Under the pieces are notes generated by a model, which worked only from the letters and a program-made list of their open reading frames with translations, made no database searches and was not told the origin of the DNA. Position numbers and translations under genes: made by a program. Positions 42,590 through 51,172 of a DNA stretch of 64,000 nt are shown here, piece after piece. Where the stretch lies: assembly GCA_044222005.1 (NCBI GenBank), contig JBGANY010000003.1, positions 1 through 64,000 on the forward strand, in the 5' to 3' direction. Origin of the DNA: Methylotenera_A sp044222005. GTDB lineage: Bacteria; Pseudomonadota; Gammaproteobacteria; Burkholderiales; Methylophilaceae. Position 1 is the first letter of the stretch. The number at the start of each line of letters is the position of its first letter.

Positions 42590-42820
42590 TTATTGAAGGT
42601 TGTACTGCGCCATTTTTTTGCGCAAGGTGTTTCTGTTTAAGCCTAACATTTCAGCTGCCTTGCTTTGATTGCCGCCCACTTTATTGAGAACATACTCGAT
42701 CATGGGCTTTTCTACGCAACACAGCACCATGTCGTAAATGGCATGTGGCGGCTCGCCATCAAGATGGGCGAAGTATTCATCCAAAGATTTGTTTACGCAG
42801 TCTGCCAGTTTGTTTGCCAT
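42590..42820 (-). CDS. fis: Fis-family nucleoid protein
   Basis: A DNA-bending regulator of rRNA promoters and recombination. At 76 residues it is shorter than E. coli Fis (98) but normal for betaproteobacteria. The C-terminal helix-turn-helix (about 53-74, NQSKAAEMLGLNRNTLRKKM) is intact. It starts three bases after dusB, the same dusB-fis pairing as in enterobacteria, so growth-rate control of both is likely. Confidence 0.94.
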   Translation of the reverse strand: MANKLADCVNKSLDEYFAHLDGEPPHAIYDMVLCCVEKPMIEYVLNKVGGNQSKAAEMLGLNRNTLRKKMAQYNLQ

Positions 42821-42822
42821 GG

Positions 42823-43848
42823 TTATGCTGCCAATGCCTCTGGTGAGAGGTTTTCGTCTGCGTAAACCAGGCGGTCATTTTTGGTTTTGAGTTCCGCAAA
42901 AAAGTCGTTAATCGCACCCAATTGCAGCTCAATGGTTTGTAGCGTGTTCATGTTGTGACGGAATTGCGCCGAGCCGGCTAACCCTTTTGTGTACCATGAG
43001 ATATGCTTGCGTGCCATGCGCATGCCGGTTAAATCGCCATAAAAGGCATACAGATCATGCAGGTGCTCCAGCATCACGGTATGGATTTCATCTACAGTCG
43101 GCGGCAATAAATGCGTGCCTGTGTTGAGGTAATGTTCAATCTCGCGGAAAACCCATGGCCGGCCTTGCGCGGCGCGGCCAATCATCACCGCATCGGCGCC
43201 GGTGTAATCCAGCACGAATTTCGCTTTTTCTGGCGTGGTGATGTCGCCATTGGCAATCAGCGGAATTTGAATCGCTTGCTTAACTGCGGCAATGGTGTCG
43301 TACTCAGCCTCGCCCAAGTAGGCGCAGGCGCGGGTGCGGCCGTGCATAGCCAGTGCCTGCACACCGATATCCTCCGCCATTTTGGCAATTTGCACCGCGT
43401 TACGGTTTTGTTTATCCCAGCCGGTGCGTATTTTCAGCGTCACTGGCACATCGACTGCGCCCACGACGGCTTTAAGAATCTGTGCCACCAGCGGCTCATC
43501 TTTAAGCAGTGCCGAACCCGCCATGACATTGCATATCTTTTTGGCAGGGCAACCCATATTAATGTCGATAATCTGCGCGCCGTTATCCACGTTGTGTTTG
43601 GCGGCTTCTGCCATCATTTTCGGATCTGCACCGGCAATCTGTACCGAAATGGGTTCAACTTCACCTTCGTGATTGGCGCGACGGCGCGTTTTCTCGCTAC
43701 CGTATAGCAGCGAGTTGGAGGTTACCATCTCGGAAACTGCCAGACCTGCGCCCATTTTTTTGCATAACTGGCGGAAAGGCCTGTCTGTCACGCCAGCCAT
43801 GGGGGCAACAATAAGGTTGTTCTTCAGAATGTGATTGCCGATTTGCAT
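42823..43848 (-). CDS. dusB: tRNA-dihydrouridine synthase B
   Basis: A flavoenzyme that reduces uridine to dihydrouridine in the tRNA D-loop (position 17 for DusB by family). The 341 residues form a TIM barrel. FMN-binding APMAGVTDRPFR (15-26), catalytic Cys100 in INMGCPAKKICN, and ANGDITTPEKA. First gene of the dusB-fis-purH-purD-hemF run. Confidence 0.96.
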   Translation of the reverse strand: MQIGNHILKNNLIVAPMAGVTDRPFRQLCKKMGAGLAVSEMVTSNSLLYGSEKTRRRANHEGEVEPISVQIAGADPKMMAEAAKHNVDNGAQIIDINMGCPAKKICNVMAGSALLKDEPLVAQILKAVVGAVDVPVTLKIRTGWDKQNRNAVQIAKMAEDIGVQALAMHGRTRACAYLGEAEYDTIAAVKQAIQIPLIANGDITTPEKAKFVLDYTGADAVMIGRAAQGRPWVFREIEHYLNTGTHLLPPTVDEIHTVMLEHLHDLYAFYGDLTGMRMARKHISWYTKGLAGSAQFRHNMNTLQTIELQLGAINDFFAELKTKNDRLVYADENLSPEALAA

Positions 43849-43938
43849 TAATTATTGTTTTGCAGAAATCTGCCTATTTTATACGCAATCGTGATGACTT
43901 GACACTATTAACTGCTAATTTTTTGCTTAATTTTGAGC

Positions 43939-44199
43939 TTAAAAATGAGGTGTGGTAAGTTGCTCTAATTGGCTTAACCATTCAATCGCATCCGTGCGCG
44001 ATTCCCCACACATTTCCTCGCTCGGCTGCAAGCTCGCACAAAAGGCCGGGCGCTCCGGCTTGCCGAAAACCATGCAGCGATTTTGTTCATCCAATTGTAT
44101 ACAACGCATTCCTGCAGGTTTGCCATTTGGCATGCCTGGAATGGGGCTGTTGATGGAAGGCGAGATGCAGCACGCGCCGCAGTTTGGGCGGCAATTCAT
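43939..44199 (-). CDS. YkgJ-family cysteine-cluster protein
   Basis: 86 residues with eight cysteines (3, 7, 10, 11, 33, 42, 54, 64), arranged as in the CxxxCxxCC YkgJ family, which likely binds zinc or an Fe-S cluster. Biochemical role unknown. The ATG follows the stop of the NERD gene with no gap, so it is translated from the same mRNA. Confidence 0.88.
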   Translation of the reverse strand: MNCRPNCGACCISPSINSPIPGMPNGKPAGMRCIQLDEQNRCMVFGKPERPAFCASLQPSEEMCGESRTDAIEWLSQLEQLTTPHF

Positions 44200-45261
44200 T
44201 TAATTAATACGATAGCTAGTGAATTTACATTTCGGATACTCTGAGCAGCCGAGAAATTCTGTTTTAGCTTTACGAAGAATTAATTTTCCAGATTTACAGC
44301 GCGGACATGTGTCGCTTTCTTTGTGTTCAAGATTGTTTGAGACTACATTTTCAGTTTTATTAATTGTTTTTGTTACAGCTACCAAAGCAAAAATAGCTTT
44401 GCACTCTTTAGGGTACGCAGTGCAAGCCAAAAAGTCAGTTTCAGTACCGTCGCTGCGAGTCACACTTTTTCTAATTAGTTTATGCTTGTGGCACTCTGGG
44501 CATGTTACACCCACTTTTGGTATAAAAGTTTTTTCTGATTTATTTGTTGTGATAGATTCAGCAGGTTTTATTTCGCTTAAATTTGAAGGCTTTTCTTGGG
44601 CTTTTAAGTCGTTTTTTTGTAATGGCTGATGTAGAGATAATAAAAATCGCGCTACAGTTTCCGCCTCGTCACCACTCATAGACCAGCCAGTATCAAGATT
44701 AAGTGACAGAAGGCTTGATATTTTTTTTAACTCTTTTAATTTACCCTCAATTGCATTACTAATTTGGTCTGCCTTAAATAGTTCTGGAATCGCTATTTTT
44801 CTATCAATGATGCCGTTATCAGAAATAGCAATATAAATGTTTATAGGGCAATAGCGGAAACCCTTTTGAATTGCACCTAACATTTTTGACAATAGTTGTT
44901 CCCTATTAGCTCTTAATAACTCTTTTAACACTTTACCTTGCGCTTCAGCCTGCAAGACAGGAGAACGCATGCCGTCTGTAGCGTTGTCATAGGTGCGTGA
45001 CCATTCTTTGTGCTTGTTAATCATAATTTTGCCATGCACACTTTTTGATTCAATAATAAATAAGCCAAACCGTGTCACCATCAGATGGTCAATTTGGGCC
45101 ACATCACCATCGTGAATGATGCGCAAATCGTTAAGTACGAAACAATCTTTTTCTTTGCCGAAAGCTCTCTTTAGATAAAAAGCCATTTGTTTTTCGGCTT
45201 CTTCACCTGCTCGGATTTTAGGGTCTTGAGAATTGGTAAGTTGTTTTTCTTTTAGTATCAA
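44200..45261 (-). CDS. NERD-domain protein with two C4 zinc fingers
   Basis: 353 residues. The N-terminal NERD (nuclease-related) domain (about 17-130) carries D58 and the ESK at 71-73 in the arrangement D-x12-E-x-K, as in PD-(D/E)xK nucleases. Two topoisomerase-type C4 fingers end the protein: C254, C257, C280, C287 and C319, C322, C339, C345. Together this suggests a DNA-acting nuclease-like protein. The gene is clearly more AT-rich than its neighbours polA and ykgJ, which points to later acquisition. Function not known. Confidence 0.8.
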   Translation of the reverse strand: MILKEKQLTNSQDPKIRAGEEAEKQMAFYLKRAFGKEKDCFVLNDLRIIHDGDVAQIDHLMVTRFGLFIIESKSVHGKIMINKHKEWSRTYDNATDGMRSPVLQAEAQGKVLKELLRANREQLLSKMLGAIQKGFRYCPINIYIAISDNGIIDRKIAIPELFKADQISNAIEGKLKELKKISSLLSLNLDTGWSMSGDEAETVARFLLSLHQPLQKNDLKAQEKPSNLSEIKPAESITTNKSEKTFIPKVGVTCPECHKHKLIRKSVTRSDGTETDFLACTAYPKECKAIFALVAVTKTINKTENVVSNNLEHKESDTCPRCKSGKLILRKAKTEFLGCSEYPKCKFTSYRIN

Positions 45262-45279
45262 TTATGTACTCCGTAAGAT

Positions 45280-48060
45280 TTAATGCGCATTTTCCCAGTT
45301 GCTGCCAACGCCAACTTCAGCCAGCAGCGGCACATCCAGTTTGGCGACATTCTGCATCAATTCTGGCAATTTGGTTTTTACTAACTCTAGTTCATTATCA
45401 GGCACTTCTAAAACGAGTTCATCGTGTACCTGCATGATGAGTTTGCTCTGCAGTTTCTCATCGTTCAGCCATTTATCTACGGCTATCATGGCGAGTTTAA
45501 TCAGGTCGGCTGCGGTGCCTTGCATAGGCGCGTTGATAGCGGCACGTTCTGCACCCGCGCGTTGCATGGCATTGGCGCTGTTAATGGCGGGCACCCAAAG
45601 CCTGCGTCCGAAATAGGTTTCGACATAGCCTTGCTGTTTGGCAAGTGCACGGGTGTTGTCCATGTAGGCGCGCACACCGGGGTAGCGCGCAAAGTAGCGC
45701 TCGATATAACTGGCGGCGGCGCTGCGCTCGATATTCAGGTTTTGCGCCAATCCAAACGCGCTCATGCCGTAGATGAGGCCAAAGTTGATGACTTTGGCGT
45801 ATCTGCGCTGTTCGCTGTCGACGGCTTCTTTTTCAACACCAAACACCTCGGCTGCGGTGGCGCGGTGAATGTCCTCGTTATTGGCGAAGGCTCTAAGCAT
45901 GCCTTCATCTTGCGAGAGATGCGCCATGATGCGCAGCTCGATCTGTGAATAGTCGGCTGAGACAATGACGCTGCCTTTTGGGGCGATAAAGGCTTCGCGG
46001 ATGCGGCGTCCTTCTTGGGTTCTGACGGGAATATTTTGTAAATTCGGGTCAGAGCTGGCCAGTCGTCCGGTAATCGCAACGGCTTGGTTGTAGCTGGTAT
46101 GCACGCGACCTGTGTGCGGGTTAATCATCTTGGGCAGTTTATCAGTGTAGGTGGATTTGAGCTTGGCCAGGCCGCGATACTCTAACAAAACTTTAGGCAG
46201 CGGGTGATCCAGCGCAAGCTCCAGCAGCACGTCTTCGTCTGTACTCGGTGCGCCGGAAGGTGTTTTTTTAGTGGGTTTAATCCCCAGTTTATCAAACAGG
46301 ATTTCCTGCAACTGCTTGGGCGAGCTTAAGTTAAATGGCTGGCCAGCCAGTGCGTAGGCCTGGTTCTCCAGATTGACCAGCTTCATGCCGATTTCATTGC
46401 TCTGCGCATTCAGCATGACGGAATCAATCAGCACCCCGTTGCGCTCGATGGTAAATAAAATGTTGGAAACAGGCATTTCAATCTGGCGGTAAATAAAATC
46501 CAGCTTAGCGTCGTTTTCAATTTGCGGATACATGACCTCATGCAGCTGCAAGGTAATATCAGCATCTTCCGCGGCGTATTCGACGGCGGTTTCTACCGTG
46601 ACCTGATTAAACCCAACCTGCTTGGCGCCTTTGCCGGCCACTTCCTCAAACTTGATGGTTTTAATGCCCAGATGCCGTTCGCTCAGGTCATCCATGCCGT
46701 GCGATTTGTGTGACTCAAACACATAAGACTGCAGTAAAGTATCGTGTGCGATGCCGTTCAGTTTTATGTCATGGTTGGCTAATACATGCTGGTCGTATTT
46801 GAGATTCTGGCCGACTTTTTTGATGGAAGGGCTTTCTAGAATCGGCTTGATCTTGGCCAGCGTCTCAGCAAAATTGAGCTGTTCCGGTGCGTCAAAGTAA
46901 TCGTGCTTGAGCGGCAGATAGGCAGCGTTGCCGGGTTCAACGCTGAACGACATGCCGACTATTTTTGCGGTCATGGGGTCGAGCGAGGTGGTTTCGGTGT
47001 CGAAGCACACCAGCGGTGCAGACTGCAGTTTTGCCAGCCAGTGGTCTAATTGATCATTGGTCAGAATGGTTTCGTAGTTGCGTGAATTATTGGCAACATA
47101 TTGTTTTGCTGTGGATATATCGTCAGAAACAGGTGCCCCAGAAGGCTTATGGATATTGGCTTGCGGGGCAGTGGATTTTGTGTCGTTATTCGTCTGATTG
47201 TGATCTAATTCGCGCCGCCAGGTTTTAAAATCCAGACGTTCGTAGATCTCGGCCAGCTTAGCTTTGTCTTGCGGCTGCGGGGCAAGGTCGCTGAGTTTTT
47301 CCTGGATGCCGACATCACAGCGGATGGTAATGAGTTCGCGTGAAACTTCCAGCCAAGGCAGCGCTTTGCGCAGATTCTCGCCTACGACTCCGCCGATTTC
47401 ATCGGCATGTGCAATGATGCTTTCGAGCGAGCCATACTGCTTCAGCCATTTTACTGCGGTTTTTGGACCGACTTTTTCCACCCCTGGCACGTTGTCCGAG
47501 GTGTCGCCAATCAGCATCAGATAGTCAATCATCAGGCTAGGCGGTATGCCAAATTTATTTTCCACGCCTGCGACATCCAGCATTTCATCGGTTTTCCTGA
47601 ACGCATCGCGCATGGTGTTGACGACGGTGACGTGCTCGTTGACCAATTGCGAAATGTCTTTGTCGCCGGTGGAGATGATGACACGCATGCCTTCACGCTC
47701 GGCCTGTTTGGCCAGCGCGCCGATGACGTCATCGGCTTCCACGCCTTCTTCCACAATCATCGGCCAGCCCATGGCTTTAATGGCTTCGTGGAGGGGTGCA
47801 ATCTGGGCTCGCAGTTCATCCGGCATGCTGGCGCGATTGGCCTTGTATTCCGGGTAAATGTCGTCACGAAAGGTTTTGCCTTTGGCATCAAAAATACATG
47901 CGCTATAATCCGCTGGATAATCTTTGTGCAAACGCCGTAGCATGTTAAGTACGCCGTAGATCGCGCCGGTAGGTTCGTTCTGGTGGTTTCTCAAATCAGG
48001 CATGGCGTGGAAGGCGCGATACAGGTAGGATGAGCCATCCACTAACAACAATGTTTTCAT
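45280..48060 (-). CDS. polA: DNA polymerase I
   Basis: Repair and Okazaki-fragment polymerase with 5' nuclease and proofreading. 926 residues from ATG 48060 (MKTLLLVDGSSYLYRAFHAM), close to E. coli's 928. The order is 5' nuclease (1-290), 3'-5' exonuclease with the catalytic FDTETTS, then palm/fingers with SADYSQIELRIMAHLS (motif A), RRYAKVINFGLIYGMS (motif B) and QVHDELVLEVP (motif C). An in-frame extension 76 codons upstream crosses the divergent gene and is not real. Confidence 0.97.
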   Translation of the reverse strand: MKTLLLVDGSSYLYRAFHAMPDLRNHQNEPTGAIYGVLNMLRRLHKDYPADYSACIFDAKGKTFRDDIYPEYKANRASMPDELRAQIAPLHEAIKAMGWPMIVEEGVEADDVIGALAKQAEREGMRVIISTGDKDISQLVNEHVTVVNTMRDAFRKTDEMLDVAGVENKFGIPPSLMIDYLMLIGDTSDNVPGVEKVGPKTAVKWLKQYGSLESIIAHADEIGGVVGENLRKALPWLEVSRELITIRCDVGIQEKLSDLAPQPQDKAKLAEIYERLDFKTWRRELDHNQTNNDTKSTAPQANIHKPSGAPVSDDISTAKQYVANNSRNYETILTNDQLDHWLAKLQSAPLVCFDTETTSLDPMTAKIVGMSFSVEPGNAAYLPLKHDYFDAPEQLNFAETLAKIKPILESPSIKKVGQNLKYDQHVLANHDIKLNGIAHDTLLQSYVFESHKSHGMDDLSERHLGIKTIKFEEVAGKGAKQVGFNQVTVETAVEYAAEDADITLQLHEVMYPQIENDAKLDFIYRQIEMPVSNILFTIERNGVLIDSVMLNAQSNEIGMKLVNLENQAYALAGQPFNLSSPKQLQEILFDKLGIKPTKKTPSGAPSTDEDVLLELALDHPLPKVLLEYRGLAKLKSTYTDKLPKMINPHTGRVHTSYNQAVAITGRLASSDPNLQNIPVRTQEGRRIREAFIAPKGSVIVSADYSQIELRIMAHLSQDEGMLRAFANNEDIHRATAAEVFGVEKEAVDSEQRRYAKVINFGLIYGMSAFGLAQNLNIERSAAASYIERYFARYPGVRAYMDNTRALAKQQGYVETYFGRRLWVPAINSANAMQRAGAERAAINAPMQGTAADLIKLAMIAVDKWLNDEKLQSKLIMQVHDELVLEVPDNELELVKTKLPELMQNVAKLDVPLLAEVGVGSNWENAH

Positions 48061-48081
48061 ATATTTTGAGTACCTAAAATT

Positions 48082-48810
48082 ATGTCTAATGCAAAAAAAA
48101 CACCAACAATTACTGATCCCGATCTGCAAGGCAGTCGTTTGACTGGACATGAGTCGTGGCATGCATTCGAGATTATGGCAGAATTTGTGGATGCTACGGA
48201 ACGGCTTAAAGAAATCACGCCGGCCGTTTCCATTTTTGGTAGCGCGCGTACCAAGCCCGATAGTCCTTATTACCAATTGACAGAACAAATAGCGCGGCGG
48301 TTGTCTGATGCAGGATTTAATGTGATTTCAGGCGGCGGCCCCGGCATTATGGAGGCGGCTAATAAAGGCGCTTACGGTGGAAAATCGGCCAGTATTGGCC
48401 TGAATATCGAGCTGCCACATGAGCAAACAGAAAATCCTTATCAGGATATCAGTCAGAATTTTAAGCACTTTTTCATGCGTAAAGTGATGTTTGTAAAATA
48501 TGCCAGCGCCTACGTGGTGCTGCCTGGCGGCTTTGGTACGCTGGACGAACTGATGGAGGTGATTACCTTGGTGCAAACGGGTAAAACCTTAAAGATACCG
48601 ATAATTCTGGTGTGTGAGCCGTTCTGGCGCGGCCTGGTCGATTGGATTAAAACTACTTTGGTGAATGAAGGCATGATCATTGCCGATGATCTTGATTTGA
48701 TCCAGGTCATTGATGACCCTGCTGCGATTGTGGAAGCAATATTCAGGCATTATGAAACACGCGGATTCAAATTATCTCCGGCAGAAGAGCAGATTCAACT
48801 TTATTTGTAG
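48082..48810 (+). CDS. LOG-family protein (TIGR00730-type Rossmann fold)
   Basis: 242 residues. SGGGPGIMEAANKG (about 89-102) and PGGFGTLDE (about 153-161) are the nucleotide-binding marks of the LONELY GUY/lysine-decarboxylase-like family, whose characterised members release base or ribose-5-phosphate from nucleoside monophosphates. The extra 50-residue N-terminus is typical of the longer bacterial subgroup. The bacterial role is uncertain. It starts 21 bases from the divergent polA start. Confidence 0.9.
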   Translation: MSNAKKTPTITDPDLQGSRLTGHESWHAFEIMAEFVDATERLKEITPAVSIFGSARTKPDSPYYQLTEQIARRLSDAGFNVISGGGPGIMEAANKGAYGGKSASIGLNIELPHEQTENPYQDISQNFKHFFMRKVMFVKYASAYVVLPGGFGTLDELMEVITLVQTGKTLKIPIILVCEPFWRGLVDWIKTTLVNEGMIIADDLDLIQVIDDPAAIVEAIFRHYETRGFKLSPAEEQIQLYL

Positions 48811-48906
48811 TACTTATTGTATTTATAAACGTTTATTTGCAGACAAGACGCGCGTTTTAATGCACTTTTTGTTAAAATGATTCAACTATTCTTTGGTGAG
48901 AGCAAG

Positions 48907-49272
48907 ATGCAAAAACTGAAATTAACTACATTGCTGTTATGCGTGTTGCCCGCAATGCTGCTGCCGTACTATGTCATGGCGGCAAATTCTCCGGCCAATG
49001 CAGAACCGCTCGAAGAGGTGCAGCCGCCGCCAAAAATTACAGACGGTGAGGCGCTAGAGGATGGGACAGCAGAGCCGCAAGTGACCATTCGCAAAAGAGG
49101 CGCCGAAACGATTGAGGAATACCGTATCAATGGCGAGCTGTATATGATGAAAATAACGCCGGAACACGGTGTGCCTTACTACCTGCATAAAGAAGACCAG
49201 GAGGGTGGCTGGGTGAATGTAGGCCCGAATCCGCCATTGAGCATTCCGAAATGGATCATTTTTAGATTCTAA
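48907..49272 (+). CDS. DUF2782 periplasmic protein
   Basis: 121 residues from ATG 48907, after GGTGAG. A signal peptide (about 1-26, ending VMAA) is followed by an acidic linker and a small C-terminal domain with VTIRKRGAETIEEYRINGELYMMKITP (in part) and the ending PKWIIFRF. This matches DUF2782 proteins, whose genes often lie between polA and thrB in betaproteobacteria. Unknown function. A hairpin follows the stop. Confidence 0.85.
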   Translation: MQKLKLTTLLLCVLPAMLLPYYVMAANSPANAEPLEEVQPPPKITDGEALEDGTAEPQVTIRKRGAETIEEYRINGELYMMKITPEHGVPYYLHKEDQEGGWVNVGPNPPLSIPKWIIFRF

Positions 49273-49273
49273 C

Positions 49274-49300
49274 AATTAAGAGGGCGATGCCCTCTTAATT
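49274..49300 (+). terminator. Perfect 12-bp hairpin between the DUF2782 gene and thrB
   Basis: AATTAAGAGGGC (49274-49285), GAT, GCCCTCTTAATT (49289-49300). No T run follows directly, so it may be a partial terminator or an mRNA-stabilising hairpin. Confidence 0.45.
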
Positions 49301-49317
49301 ATTTCCTGTAGAGCAAT

Positions 49318-50286
49318 ATGTCTGTTTTTACCACCCTGACCCTAGATGAAGTGCGCGATTGGCTGCGCGATTTTGCTATTGGCGAAATCCGTGAGTTGCG
49401 GGGCATTGCAGCGGGCATTACCAATACTAATTATTTTGTCATTACAGCGCATGGCCGCTATGTACTTACCGTTTTTGAGAGAAGCAGTTTAGAAGAGCTG
49501 CGTTATTTCGTTGATTTAATGACGTTTTTGGCACAGCATGGGGTGCCTTGTCCCACGCCGATAGCAGATAGGAATGGTGTAAGTCTGCATCTGCTGAAAG
49601 CCAAGCCAGCGCTGATGGTGACTTGTTTGCAAGGCGAAGACACCGCAACGCCCAATTTAGAGCAAATAAAACAAGTGGCGGTCACTTTAGCAAAAATGCA
49701 TCTGGCGGGTGAGGGTTTTACCCAAACGGGCGTGAACCAGCGCGGGGAAAAATGGCGTACCGCCACCGCGCGCAAAGTGATGCCCAAGCTGAGTGCATCA
49801 GACCAGAAATTGCTGCAAAGCGAATTGGAATATCAGCATCGGCTGGAGGTGCATGCGTTGCCGCGCGGCGTGATACATGGTGATCTGTTCCGCGACAATG
49901 TGTTGTTTGTGGGTGATCAGTTAGGTGGCTTTATCGATTTTTATTACGCTTGCGATGACATATTGCTATATGACGTGGCCATTGCGGTGAACGAGTGGTG
50001 TTTGCATCATACTGGCAGCGATATTGGCAGCATTGATGAAGAAAAGATGGAAACATTTTTGTCGGCTTATGAGGCATTGAGACCGTTTTCGCCGCAAGAA
50101 CGGAAGTATTGGCTTGCGATGCTACGGCGTGCCGCATTGAGGTTCTGGCTGTCACGGCTGGATGATTTTTATTTTCCGCAGGACGGCGAGCTGACGCATA
50201 CAAAAGACCCGAATCATTTCAAAAAAATATTGCAGCAATATATCTTGCAGCAAGACAATGATCATGCCGATGATTTGGGTGATTAA
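49318..50286 (+). CDS. thrB: Homoserine kinase, type II (APH-fold)
   Basis: Phosphorylates homoserine in threonine synthesis. The 322 residues belong to the aminoglycoside-phosphotransferase fold rather than the GHMP fold of E. coli ThrB. Catalytic loop VIHGDLFRDNVLF (about 181-193) and metal-binding GFIDFYYACDD (about 203-213). This ThrB form is the usual one in beta- and some gammaproteobacteria. It is followed by a BPSS1780 membrane protein after 14 bases. Confidence 0.94.
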   Translation: MSVFTTLTLDEVRDWLRDFAIGEIRELRGIAAGITNTNYFVITAHGRYVLTVFERSSLEELRYFVDLMTFLAQHGVPCPTPIADRNGVSLHLLKAKPALMVTCLQGEDTATPNLEQIKQVAVTLAKMHLAGEGFTQTGVNQRGEKWRTATARKVMPKLSASDQKLLQSELEYQHRLEVHALPRGVIHGDLFRDNVLFVGDQLGGFIDFYYACDDILLYDVAIAVNEWCLHHTGSDIGSIDEEKMETFLSAYEALRPFSPQERKYWLAMLRRAALRFWLSRLDDFYFPQDGELTHTKDPNHFKKILQQYILQQDNDHADDLGD

Positions 50287-50300
50287 GACAAGGAGTATTA

Positions 50301-51083
50301 ATGGCTATACACGAATCACGCACTAAAACAGGCATTAGCTGGGTCACCGAGAGCGTAACGCTATTTAGGACTGCGCCTAGAAAATGGCTGTTGCTGGCAC
50401 TGGCTTACGTGGGCTTGTTCATGATGATTCCATCAATTCCTGGTCTGCAGTTTTTTGCGTTCATCAGTATTCTGATCTGGCCCATTTTTCTGGCGGTTGC
50501 AATTACGCTTTATCGTAATGCAGATTACAAAAAACAGCAGAACTTAGGCGAAATCGTACAGAATGTTCAGCCCAAAATGTCGCAATTGATGGTCTTGGGA
50601 GGCGCATGTTTGCTCTATGCCATGCTGGTGAGCTTTGTGCTGGACAGTGACATGCAGGGCTTGGCTGCGCTGACGCAAAACAAAACGGTGATGACCGAAT
50701 CGCAGATGATGCATTTTCTGCAAAAAATGTTTCCGCTATTGTTAAAGCTGACCTTGCTGCTGATTCCGCTGATGATGGCGACCTGGTTTTCGCCCATGCT
50801 GATAGCGTTTAATGATTACAAACTGGTGAAGGCGATTAAATCCAGTATTGCCGGGTCGTTGCAATACATGGTTGCGCTGGCGGCCGCATGGCTGCTGCTG
50901 ACAGCTGGCATCCTGGCGTTGATGCTGATCGTAGGTATTGTCGCAGGCATTATCAGCAGCCTGATTCCGGGGCTGGGTCAGGTGCTGATGTCGATGGTGG
51001 TGTTTGGCTGTTTATTGCTGGCGACTGCGCTCATGCTCGCATTCCAGTACGTGAGCTATCGGGATGTGTTCCGCGCAGCTTAG
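50301..51083 (+). CDS. BPSS1780-family membrane protein
   Basis: 260 residues with about five to six hydrophobic segments. The WVTESVTLFRTAPRKWLLLAL start and the FQYVSYRDVFR ending are typical of the BPSS1780 family, seen next to thrB and uvrD in betaproteobacteria. Function unknown. AAGGAG precedes the ATG. Confidence 0.82.
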   Translation: MAIHESRTKTGISWVTESVTLFRTAPRKWLLLALAYVGLFMMIPSIPGLQFFAFISILIWPIFLAVAITLYRNADYKKQQNLGEIVQNVQPKMSQLMVLGGACLLYAMLVSFVLDSDMQGLAALTQNKTVMTESQMMHFLQKMFPLLLKLTLLLIPLMMATWFSPMLIAFNDYKLVKAIKSSIAGSLQYMVALAAAWLLLTAGILALMLIVGIVAGIISSLIPGLGQVLMSMVVFGCLLLATALMLAFQYVSYRDVFRAA

Positions 51084-51097
51084 ATAGCGCTACCAAC

Positions 51098-51166
51098 TGT
51101 CATTGCGGGCCAGATCCGCAATCTTTTGGTTTAATCAAAAAGATTCTGATTTGCATCAGAATGACA
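51098..51166. repeat. Palindromic intergenic repeat (TGTCATT...AATGACA type)
   Basis: TGTCATT (51098-51104) and AATGACA (51160-51166) bound an imperfect palindrome with inner GATCCGCAATCTTTT and AAAAAGATTCTGAT arms. It lies between the convergent BPSS1780 and uvrD genes. Similar TGTCATTGCGGGC... elements occur as dispersed repeats in many bacteria. It might also help end transcription. Confidence 0.6.
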
Positions 51167-51172
51167 TTTAAT

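Noticed and set aside
48061..48288. 76-codon in-frame extension of polA
   Set aside because: It crosses the start of the divergent LOG-family gene, the residues are unlike PolA, and the MKTLLLVDGSSYLYRAF start is diagnostic.
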